The notes under the pieces are model-generated. The model ran no database searches. It was not told the origin of the DNA and saw only the letters and a program-made list of their open reading frames with translations. This document shows, one piece after another, positions 7,948-14,608 of a DNA stretch of 64,000 nucleotides (the stretch's first letter is position 1; the number at the start of each line of letters is the position of its first letter). Source of the DNA: Emergencia sp. 1XD21-10. Lineage in GTDB: Bacteria; Bacillota; Clostridia; Peptostreptococcales; Anaerovoracaceae. The stretch covers positions 113,125 to 177,124 of the forward strand of contig NZ_QWEQ01000010.1 of the NCBI RefSeq assembly GCF_009936045.1, written 5' to 3'. The translations under genes and the position numbers were made by a program.

Positions 7948-8728
7948 TATTTTATTAGTAAAAAAAGGATATTATCAGTCCCGCGAGCGGGCAAAAGCTG
8001 CCATCATGGCAGGGATTGTCTATGTCGATGGACAGCGCAGCGATAAAGCGGGAAATCAGGTAGATACGGAGGCAGAGATTTTCGTAAAAGAGAATCTCTG
8101 TCCTTATGTGAGCAGAGGCGGCTTGAAACTTGAAAAGTCTATGGGGCATTTTAATCTGCAACTTAATGGGGCAGTCTGCATGGACATCGGTGCCTCCACT
8201 GGCGGCTTTACCGACTGCATGCTGCAAAACGGTGCTTCCAAAGTTTATGCCATCGATGTGGGCTATGGACAGCTGGACTGGAAACTTCGAAATGACGAGA
8301 GAGTCGTCAATATGGAAAAATGTAACGTCCGCTATCTGGATACCGATTTGATTGCAGAACCTATCAATTTTATCAGTATTGATGTGTCATTTATTTCTCT
8401 GCGGTTGATTTTTCCTGTGGCGGCTGCTGTTCTTGCAGATGCCGGGGAGATCGTCTGCCTCGTAAAGCCGCAGTTTGAAGCCGGAAGAGAGCAGGTTGGC
8501 AAAAAAGGTATTGTCAGAGATCGAAATGTTCACAGAGAAGTCATCGAAAATGTGATTTCTTATGGGGAGGCTAACGGTCTATATGCCCATGGTTTGACAT
8601 TTTCTCCGGTTACCGGCGCAAAAGGTAATATAGAATATCTTTTACATCTTTCCAAATCAAGGGAAATGTGTTATAATGTATCATGTATACAAGAAGTGGT
8701 TGAAAACTCTCATGCAGAGTTAGAATAA
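7922..8728 (+). CDS. tlyA: TlyA family rRNA 2'-O-methyltransferase (S4 + FtsJ domains)
   Basis: TlyA-type proteins methylate ribose 2'-OH groups of 16S and/or 23S rRNA. The 268-residue protein has an N-terminal S4 RNA-binding domain (RLDILLVKKGYYQSRERAKAAIMAGIVYVDG) and a Rossmann methyltransferase with MDIGASTGGFTDC as SAM loop and AIDVGYGQLDWKLR. I take GTG 7922, which has AAAGGA upstream and overlaps dxs by 26 bases; TTG 7931 is possible. The order dxs-tlyA matches B. subtilis dxs-yqxC, but argR and recN do not follow here. The last 20 residues look unstructured and overlap the promoter of the next gene. Confidence 0.9.
   Translation: MNTLKERLDILLVKKGYYQSRERAKAAIMAGIVYVDGQRSDKAGNQVDTEAEIFVKENLCPYVSRGGLKLEKSMGHFNLQLNGAVCMDIGASTGGFTDCMLQNGASKVYAIDVGYGQLDWKLRNDERVVNMEKCNVRYLDTDLIAEPINFISIDVSFISLRLIFPVAAAVLADAGEIVCLVKPQFEAGREQVGKKGIVRDRNVHREVIENVISYGEANGLYAHGLTFSPVTGAKGNIEYLLHLSKSREMCYNVSCIQEVVENSHAELE
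8649..8677 (+). promoter_or_regulatory. Promoter of the aminotransferase gene, inside the tlyA end
   Basis: A perfect extended -10 (TG at 8669-8670, TATAAT at 8672-8677) lies 17 bases after a weak -35 TTTCCA (8649-8654). It is within the last codons of tlyA, about 85 bases before the next ATG. Confidence 0.6.
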
Positions 8729-8767
8729 GCACGTATATTTTTTAGGAAAACAAGGAGATCGAGAGAA

Positions 8768-9958
8768 ATGAAATTATCAAACAAAGTGGAAGCAATGCAG
8801 TTTTCACCAATCAGAAAATTCAACCCGATTGCACAGAAAGCAAAGGACGCAGGTAAGAAAGTTTATCACCTGAACATCGGTCAGCCGGACGTAGAAACAC
8901 CGGCATGCTTTATGGATGCAATCAGAGCTTATGAAAACAAAGTAATCGCTTATGCTGAATCCGGCGGTATTACTGAACTGCAGGACGCTGTATCTGATTA
9001 CTTCAAAACTTACGGTATGGAAATCGGCAGAAACGATATGATCGTTACAACCGGTGGTTCTGAAGCACTGACCATGACTTTCCTGGCACTGCTCAATGAA
9101 GGTGACGAAGTTCTCATCGCAGAACCGTTCTATACCAACTACCATACATTTGCTACTTCTGCAGGCGGTAAGGTTGTTCCTATTACTACAAAAGCAGAGG
9201 AAGGCTATCATTATGCAAAGAGAGAGCAGATTGAACCGCTGATTACAGAAAAAACGAAGGCTATCTGCTGCATTAACCCAGGTAATCCAACCGGTACTGT
9301 ACTTACTAAAGAAGAAATGCAGTTGATCGGCGATATCGCAAAGGAACACGACCTGTGGATTATCGCGGACGAAGTATACAGAGAATTTGCTTATGACGGA
9401 AGAGAAGCCGTTTCCTTCGGTCAGGTCAAGGACGTAGAAGACAGAGTTATCATCATTGACTCCGTTTCCAAGAGATTCTCCGCTTGCGGCGCAAGAATCG
9501 GTCTGCTGGTTTCCAAGAATCAGGAATTTATGCAGAGCGTGATGAAGATTGCACAGGGCAGACTTTGCGTATCCACCGTTGACCAGGTTGGCGCTGCTGC
9601 ACTGTTTAAACTGCCAGCTTCTTACTACGATGAAGTAAAAGCTGAATACTGCGGAAGAAGAGACGTCGTATACGAAGAACTGATGAAGATTCCTGGCGTT
9701 GTTTGCAGAAAGCCTGGCGGCGCATTCTATATGACTGCAAAACTTCCTGTGGACAGTGTAGAAGACTTCCTGATGTTCCTTCTGACTGAGTTTGAAGATA
9801 ACGGTGAAACTGTTATGTTTGCACCTGCTGAAGGTTTCTATGCAACACCAGGTCTTGGTAAAGATGAAATGCGTATCGCATACGTGCTGAATCAGGCAGA
9901 TATGAGAAGAGGCGTAGAGCTGATCAGATTGGGAATCGAGGCTTATAACAAGAGATAA
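8768..9958 (+). CDS. Class I/II PLP-dependent aminotransferase (aspartate-type)
   Basis: A fold-type I aminotransferase of 396 residues. Seen are the NIGQPDVETP substrate loop (36-45), GGSEALTM (97-104), CINPGNPTGTV (168-178), ADEVYREFAY (200-209) and the PLP lysine in DSVSKRFSACGARIG (Lys235). Such proteins transaminate aspartate, aromatic or branched amino acids; the substrate cannot be read from sequence. AAGGAG lies 8 bases upstream. Arginine codons are almost only AGA and glycine codons are mostly GGT/GGC, a stricter codon choice than its neighbours, which suggests high expression. It has its own promoter and stands alone. Confidence 0.88.
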   Translation: MKLSNKVEAMQFSPIRKFNPIAQKAKDAGKKVYHLNIGQPDVETPACFMDAIRAYENKVIAYAESGGITELQDAVSDYFKTYGMEIGRNDMIVTTGGSEALTMTFLALLNEGDEVLIAEPFYTNYHTFATSAGGKVVPITTKAEEGYHYAKREQIEPLITEKTKAICCINPGNPTGTVLTKEEMQLIGDIAKEHDLWIIADEVYREFAYDGREAVSFGQVKDVEDRVIIIDSVSKRFSACGARIGLLVSKNQEFMQSVMKIAQGRLCVSTVDQVGAAALFKLPASYYDEVKAEYCGRRDVVYEELMKIPGVVCRKPGGAFYMTAKLPVDSVEDFLMFLLTEFEDNGETVMFAPAEGFYATPGLGKDEMRIAYVLNQADMRRGVELIRLGIEAYNKR

Positions 9959-10045
9959 GCACTGCGAGAGTACCAAGCTGCAGAATCTGCATAAGCTGTG
10001 GAACATTGTAATCCGAGAAGTTTGTGCATCGACTCAGCGGCTGCC

Positions 10046-10151
10046 TTGACAAAATTGACAAAAAATCATGATTTAGTCAATTCTGTCAAAGAAATCGGGT
10101 TAAAACATTGCTAAAATTGACAGATTCTAAGATTCTTGTCAATTCTGTCAA
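10046..10151. repeat. Array of TTGACA/TGTCAA blocks
   Basis: TTGACAAAATTGACA at 10046-10060 is followed by its near reverse complement GTCAATTCTGTCAA at 10076-10089, a single TTGACAG at 10117-10123, and TTGTCAATTCTGTCAA at 10136-10151. Each block is two hexamers about 9 bases apart. The layout looks like a multi-site operator or decayed stem-loops rather than coding DNA. Confidence 0.6.
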
Positions 10152-10197
10152 AAACTTCGAGAAAATTGAGGGAAATTGAGGTGTTTTTACCTGATTT

Positions 10198-10234
10198 ATT
10201 GACAAAAAACGAAAAATATTTTGATTTTGTCAAT
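10198..10234. repeat. Stem-loop with TTGACA arms
   Basis: ATTGACAAAA (10198-10207) and TTTTGTCAAT (10225-10234) are exact reverse complements around a 17-base loop. The arms contain the same hexamer as the upstream array. No T tract follows, so it is not an obvious terminator. Confidence 0.6.
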
Positions 10235-10253
10235 GTTGATAAAAAAGATAAGC

Positions 10254-10287
10254 AAGGGGCATGGATAATTCTGTGTCCCTTTTGTTT
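10254..10287 (+). terminator. Terminator-like hairpin upstream of the GNAT gene
   Basis: AAGGGGCA (10254-10261) pairs with TGTCCCTT (10274-10281) with one G-T pair, followed by a T-rich run. It would stop transcripts coming from the aminotransferase side. Confidence 0.55.
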
Positions 10288-10310
10288 TAAATGGAAGGTA
10301 GTGTATATAA

Positions 10311-10766
10311 ATGGAAATCAAAACAATTTGCGATAATCCACAGCTTTTAGTCGAAGCTGCCTCTTGGTTTTCGGACAAATGGGGCGTGCCTTTAGAAGCA
10401 TACATGGAAAGTATGAAAGCATATATTGGTAATCCTGTCGGAATTCCGAAATGGTTTGTTATTTTAGATGAGAAAGAGAGTACTATTGCCGGCGCAGGTA
10501 TCATCGAAAATGACTTTCATCAGAGAAAGGATTTAACTCCAAACCTGTGCGCGCTGTTTGTTGAACCGCCCTATCGAAAACAAGGTTTAGCGAAAAAGCT
10601 GATGGATTTTGCGAGAAAAGAAACCCAAGCAGCAGGTTTTGACAAACTATATCTCATCACAGATCATACTGAATTCTACGAGAAATGCGGCTGGGCGTTC
10701 TATGGAATCATCAAAGAAGACGATGGGGCCGAGATTCGTATGTACGAAACAAAAACCGGATTTTGA
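10311..10766 (+). CDS. GNAT family N-acetyltransferase
   Basis: A 151-residue GNAT-fold acyltransferase that would use acetyl-CoA on a small molecule or protein amine. The acetyl-CoA pyrophosphate loop is YRKQGLAKKLMDFA (about 88-101), preceded by the strand NLCALFVEPP, and the C-terminal part contains HTEFYEKCGW, the usual tyrosine-bearing motif. GGAAGG lies upstream of the ATG. It has the size of a stand-alone GNAT and no clear partner, though it precedes the DUF3791/DUF3990 cassette by only 59 bases. The substrate is unknown. Confidence 0.85.
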   Translation: MEIKTICDNPQLLVEAASWFSDKWGVPLEAYMESMKAYIGNPVGIPKWFVILDEKESTIAGAGIIENDFHQRKDLTPNLCALFVEPPYRKQGLAKKLMDFARKETQAAGFDKLYLITDHTEFYEKCGWAFYGIIKEDDGAEIRMYETKTGF

Positions 10767-10767
10767 C

Positions 10768-10796
10768 TTTTATTATAGCGTGTTTTTTGGTATAAT
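10768..10796 (+). promoter_or_regulatory. Promoter of the DUF3791-DUF3990 cassette
   Basis: An extended -10 (TG at 10788-10789, TATAAT at 10791-10796) stands 30 bases before the first cassette gene. The -35 (TTTTAT, 10768-10773) is weak, so strength would come from the extended -10. Confidence 0.55.
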
Positions 10797-10825
10797 TAAG
10801 TATTATAGGAAATGGAGATGAGGAA

Positions 10826-11071
10826 ATGGCGTCTAGAGAAAAAGAACATGACATCAGCCAAGAGGAACTTGAATTTGCTGTATTTTGTGTTGAGAATCTG
10901 GAAAAGAAACTAAGTGTAGGCAGCCAGAGGATATTTAAGGCTTTTACGGAAGACAGCGATATTCTTTATAGTTACATTATCCCAAATTATCCGATTCTTC
11001 ATACCCAGAGCAAAGAATATATTTTAGAAGACATTCTGTCGCTCCTGAACGAAAAAGGAATAAAAATATGA
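10826..11071 (+). CDS. DUF3791 domain protein, first of the cassette
   Basis: An 81-residue helical protein that fits the DUF3791 pattern: EFAVFCVENLEKKL, then SYIIPNYPILHTQSKEYILEDI near the end. DUF3791 genes are often found next to DUF3990 genes, and the small size suggests a partner or antitoxin. A GAGG-containing site precedes the ATG. Its stop overlaps the start of the DUF3990 gene (ATGA, 11068-11071), so the pair is translationally coupled. The biochemical role is not established; the antitoxin role is inference. Confidence 0.75.
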   Translation: MASREKEHDISQEELEFAVFCVENLEKKLSVGSQRIFKAFTEDSDILYSYIIPNYPILHTQSKEYILEDILSLLNEKGIKI

Positions 11072-11541
11072 TTTTATACCATGGTTCTAATACAGAAATT
11101 AAATACCCCGATATTCAGTTTTCTAGATTGAATGTAGATTTTGGAAAAGGGTTTTATACGACACCGATTCTGGCACAGGCTGAAAACTGGTGTCAAAAAT
11201 TTAAGCGGCGTGACCAGCAGGCCATTCTCAACCAGTATCAGTTTTGTGAGTTAGAAAGTCATCAATTCAAGATATTGAGATTTGAAAGTTACTCTGAATC
11301 CTGGTTGGATTTTGTTTTGGCGTGCAGAAACGGTCAGGACAAGACCGACTATGATATGGTAATCGGCGGTGTTGCCAACGATAAAGTATTCAATACGATA
11401 GAGCTGTATTTCGATGGTTTAATCGACAAAACTGAAGCTCTGAAACGGCTGAAATTTGAGGATCCAAACCTGCAAATTTGTTTTAGAAGTCAAGATATGA
11501 TAGAAAAATGCTTGAAATTTGAAAGGAGTGATTCGATATGA
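11068..11541 (+). CDS. DUF3990 protein, putative ADP-ribosyltransferase-fold toxin
   Basis: A 157-residue DUF3990 protein. The family belongs to the ADP-ribosyltransferase fold group, to my knowledge without an assigned reaction. Seen: YHGSN at the N-terminus (His5), then DFGKGFYTT (24-32, Tyr30), DYDMVIGGVANDKVF in the middle and LQICFRSQDM near residue 135-144. These resemble the first His, the Tyr after the second strand and the third-strand Q/E of the His-Tyr-Glu transferases. It overlaps the small genes on both sides by 4 bases. No signal peptide, so it should act inside its own cell. A toxin role is inferred from fold, size and setting. Confidence 0.7.
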   Translation: MILYHGSNTEIKYPDIQFSRLNVDFGKGFYTTPILAQAENWCQKFKRRDQQAILNQYQFCELESHQFKILRFESYSESWLDFVLACRNGQDKTDYDMVIGGVANDKVFNTIELYFDGLIDKTEALKRLKFEDPNLQICFRSQDMIEKCLKFERSDSI

Positions 11542-11768
11542 ATGCAAATCCCATTTTGCTGCAGATGAAATACGCCCGTGTTATCAGCCGCTTTGCAGCA
11601 CTTTCAAATATAACAAAGCGTGAAGCATTATCGTTTTTTTATCATTCAAAGACTTATGAGCTTCTAAGTGAAGGCGTTTCCGATATGCACTGCATGAGCG
11701 ATCAGTATTTGGCAGAGGATTTATATTTTGAAAAACTAAATGGATATTCGGAGAAATTTTATGAGTAA
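11538..11768 (+). CDS. DUF3791 domain protein, second of the cassette
   Basis: A 76-residue protein with MKYARVISRFAALSNITKREALSFFYHSKTYELL and a DMHCMSDQYLAEDL tail, a pattern I associate with DUF3791. It begins inside the last codons of the DUF3990 gene (ATGA overlap) with AAAGGAG 9 bases upstream. It differs clearly from the first DUF3791 protein, so the cassette carries distinct versions, not a fresh duplication. It may be the direct partner of the DUF3990 enzyme. Confidence 0.72.
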   Translation: MNANPILLQMKYARVISRFAALSNITKREALSFFYHSKTYELLSEGVSDMHCMSDQYLAEDLYFEKLNGYSEKFYE

Positions 11769-12002
11769 GCTATCTTTTCAAACTTTCTGCTCATCGTAGA
11801 GATGATTGCAAAGGAATTTCAAATAACTGAGGAGCAGGCGCTGGAACGATTTTATAAGTCTAACACAGGTGCGCTGCTTGCCGACGACGAAACCGGACTG
11901 TATGGACAATCTCCTCTATACATTTTCGGACTATTTTTAGAAGAAATGAACTATAAAAAAGGAGTAATACTTTCATGGCAAAAAACAAGCTATCACCAAT
12001 GA
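11761..12002 (+). pseudogene. DUF3791 domain gene with an N-terminal frameshift
   Basis: ATG 11761 overlaps the previous stop, as elsewhere in this cassette, and reads MSKLSFQTF before a stop at 11797. From 11787 the next frame reads FLLIVEMIAKEFQITEEQALERFYKSNTG and ends LYIFGLFLEE. One extra T in the TTT run near 11784 would join the two into a normal third DUF3791 protein of about 80 residues. As it stands only a shortened product from ATG 11802 could be made, lacking the first hydrophobic helix. The frame overlaps the mutS start by 28 bases. A true mutation, slippage at the T run or a base-calling error are all possible. Confidence 0.65.
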
Positions 12003-14608
12003 TGCAGCAATATTTAGAAATTAAGGCAGAATATCAGGATTGTATTCTCTTTTTTAGATTGGGCGATTTTTATGAGATGTTCTTCGACGACGCCAAACTT
12101 GCGTCCAGAGAACTGGAGCTGACTTTAACCGGCAAAAACTGCGGGCAGGAGGAGCGAGCTCCTATGTGCGGCGTGCCGTTTCACTCTGCTGATACCTATA
12201 TCGCTCGTCTTGTAGAAAAAGGATACAAAGTAGCCATCTGCGAACAGGTGGAAGATCCTGCTGCCGCTAAAGGTATTGTAAAACGTGAGGTTATACAGAT
12301 TGTTACACCAGGCACGGTGACTTCACAGACCATGCTGAAGGAAAACGAAAATAACTATCTGGCTTCGGTATATTTGGACAAGAAGGGTATGTCCATTTCT
12401 TACTGTGATATTTCAACAGGTGAGCTTTATACAACAGAAGAACTTTCCGGACTAAATTTTGCACAGAATATGCTCAATGAGCTTGCCAAAATCGATGCAA
12501 AAGAAATCATGATAAACGAAGGTGCACAGTCCATCATAGACTGTGACGAAATCAAAGCTGTCACTGGCGCTTTTGTCTTTGCAAGGAATGAATCCTACTA
12601 TGCGCAAAAAGCCGCTGAGGACGCAATTAAGGCTCAATTCAGCCAGGTTTCGCTGACAAGTTTAGGACTTTCGGGAAGAGACTTGTGCGTACTGTCTCTT
12701 GGGGCGCTGCTTTCATATCTGCTGGAAACCCAGAAGCAAAACCTTTCACAGCTGACTCAGTGCAGATTTTATGAAATAGGAAAACACATGTCTCTCGACA
12801 AGGCGACACTCAGAAACCTTGAAATTACAGAGACATTATACGATAAAAGAGTTCAGGGCTCGCTCCTGGGCGTTTTGGACAAGACGGCAACGGCTATGGG
12901 ATGCCGTAAACTGAAACAGTGGCTGAGGGAACCTTTGAACAATGCCGCCGAAATCAATCTGCGCCTCGACGCAGTATCGGAACTTTCCGAGCAGCCGATT
13001 TTAGAGAATAACCTGCGCGAAGCACTGAAACAGGTCTATGACTTTGAGCGGCTTGCCGGAAGAATTGCGTCAGGAAATGCCAACGGCAAGGACATGATTG
13101 CACTGAAAAGCTCGGTCTTTGTGCTGCCTGAAATTAAAGACAGCCTGCAGTACGTAGATTCAGCCTTGTTGCAGCAGCTTTCTGCTCAGATTTATGATTT
13201 AGAAGAAATCTATACCCTGATAGAAAGCGCCATCAGAGAAGATGCGCCATTTGCCATCAAAGAAGGTGGGCTGATTAAAGAAGGCTATTCCAAAGAACTT
13301 GACGATATCAAGTTTTCCATCAAAGACGGCAAACAGTGGATTGCAAATTTAGAAAATACTGAGAGAGAACGAACGGGCATTCGTACCTTAAAGGTCGGTT
13401 TTAATAAGGTTTTCGGTTATTATATTGACGTAACGAAAGCCAATGCTGCGCTGGTTCCCGAGGACTATATCCGCAAACAGACCCTTGTCAATAATGAGCG
13501 TTACATCACGCCGGAGCTGAAGGAAATGGAAAATCTGGTTCTCAATGCGGAGACGAAAATTAACCAGCTGGAATATGAACTTTTTACAGAAATCAGAAAT
13601 AAAATTCAAGCCTTTATCAGAGAAATTCAGCAAACATCTCAAGCTATTGCGCAGCTGGATGTCCTTTGCAGTTTTGCCAATGTCAGCAATAAGCTGGGCT
13701 ATGTAAAGCCAATTATCGACGAAAGTTTTGAACTGCAGATCGAAAAGGGCAGACACCCGGTTATCGAACAGATGATTACAGATGGTATGTTTGTATGCAA
13801 CGATACCTATTTGAACAACACAGACACCAGTATGCTGGTCATCACCGGACCTAATATGGCTGGTAAATCTACTTACATGCGGCAGACCGCACTCATTGTA
13901 CTGATGGCGCAGGCGGGTTGTTTTGTCCCTTGTGAGTACGCCAGAATCGGTGTCGTAGATAGGATTTTCACTAGAATCGGAGCCTCTGATAATCTGGCAC
14001 AGGGACAGTCTACATTCTTTGTAGAAATGAGCGAACTCGCCTATATTCTCAGCTGCTCCAAAGAGCGAAGCCTGATTATTCTCGATGAGATCGGCAGGGG
14101 AACAAGCACCTACGACGGACTTTCCATCGCTTGGGCTGCTGTGGATTACCTCTGCAATGAAGCTACCCATATTAGAACCCTATTTGCGACCCATTATCAC
14201 GAGCTGACTGCACTGGAAGAGCAGATACCGGGGGTTTGCAATCTCAATGTGGATGTTTCAGAAGAAAATGGAAACATCGTATTTTTACACAAAATTGTGC
14301 GCGGCTCTGCCAGCAGAAGCTATGGCATTCATGTAGCAAAACTAGCAGGGGTACCAAGTCCGCTTCTTGAAAATGCCCAGAAAAAGCTGGAGCAATTGGA
14401 AGCAGGCAGCATAGAAATATCCCCATATACATATGTGCAAACCGCTGCAAAAGAGCCTGCGGCAGTTTCTGTTGAGGAACAAATTTCCTTTTTTACCCCA
14501 GGACCAAATCCTGTAGTAGACCGGATTCGCAAACTGAATCTGATGGAAATTACGCCTTCGCAAGCTATTGGTATTTTAGAAGAGTTAAAGGAAGCAATCG
14601 ATGATTAA
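11975..14608 (+). CDS. mutS: DNA mismatch repair protein MutS
   Basis: MutS finds base mismatches and small loops and, with ATP, recruits MutL. The 877-residue protein has the mismatch-reading motif GDFYEMFFDDAK near residues 30-40, the connector, lever and clamp domains, Walker A GPNMAGKST, FFVEMSEL, Walker B LIILDEIGRGTSTYDG and the ATHYHEL signature. Length is normal for MutS1. AAAGGAG stands 11 bases before the ATG. It overlaps mutL by 8 bases. The DUF3791/DUF3990 cassette lies directly upstream and its last frame overlaps the mutS start, so mutS may be read from the cassette promoter. Confidence 0.96.
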   Translation: MAKNKLSPMMQQYLEIKAEYQDCILFFRLGDFYEMFFDDAKLASRELELTLTGKNCGQEERAPMCGVPFHSADTYIARLVEKGYKVAICEQVEDPAAAKGIVKREVIQIVTPGTVTSQTMLKENENNYLASVYLDKKGMSISYCDISTGELYTTEELSGLNFAQNMLNELAKIDAKEIMINEGAQSIIDCDEIKAVTGAFVFARNESYYAQKAAEDAIKAQFSQVSLTSLGLSGRDLCVLSLGALLSYLLETQKQNLSQLTQCRFYEIGKHMSLDKATLRNLEITETLYDKRVQGSLLGVLDKTATAMGCRKLKQWLREPLNNAAEINLRLDAVSELSEQPILENNLREALKQVYDFERLAGRIASGNANGKDMIALKSSVFVLPEIKDSLQYVDSALLQQLSAQIYDLEEIYTLIESAIREDAPFAIKEGGLIKEGYSKELDDIKFSIKDGKQWIANLENTERERTGIRTLKVGFNKVFGYYIDVTKANAALVPEDYIRKQTLVNNERYITPELKEMENLVLNAETKINQLEYELFTEIRNKIQAFIREIQQTSQAIAQLDVLCSFANVSNKLGYVKPIIDESFELQIEKGRHPVIEQMITDGMFVCNDTYLNNTDTSMLVITGPNMAGKSTYMRQTALIVLMAQAGCFVPCEYARIGVVDRIFTRIGASDNLAQGQSTFFVEMSELAYILSCSKERSLIILDEIGRGTSTYDGLSIAWAAVDYLCNEATHIRTLFATHYHELTALEEQIPGVCNLNVDVSEENGNIVFLHKIVRGSASRSYGIHVAKLAGVPSPLLENAQKKLEQLEAGSIEISPYTYVQTAAKEPAAVSVEEQISFFTPGPNPVVDRIRKLNLMEITPSQAIGILEELKEAIDD

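Larger units (their letters stand above)
9959..10310. other. Repeat-rich intergenic gap
   Basis: This gap of 352 bases has no credible gene. It holds at least four copies of TTGACA-type blocks in both orientations, a 10-bp stem-loop and, before the GNAT gene, a terminator-like hairpin. All are listed separately. Confidence 0.7.

Noticed and set aside
8804..10006. A 400-codon open frame on the minus strand across the aminotransferase gene
   Set aside because: It is antisense to a well-conserved aminotransferase, has Cys/Phe/Ser-rich content with no domain, and arises from the strict codon bias of the sense gene.
10136..10336. A 66-codon frame running through the repeat-rich gap into the GNAT gene
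   Set aside because: It starts with TTG without a ribosome site, consists of repeat and terminator sequence and overlaps the true GNAT start.
13388..14170. A 260-codon minus-strand open frame inside mutS
   Set aside because: Antisense shadow of conserved MutS motifs; no start signal.
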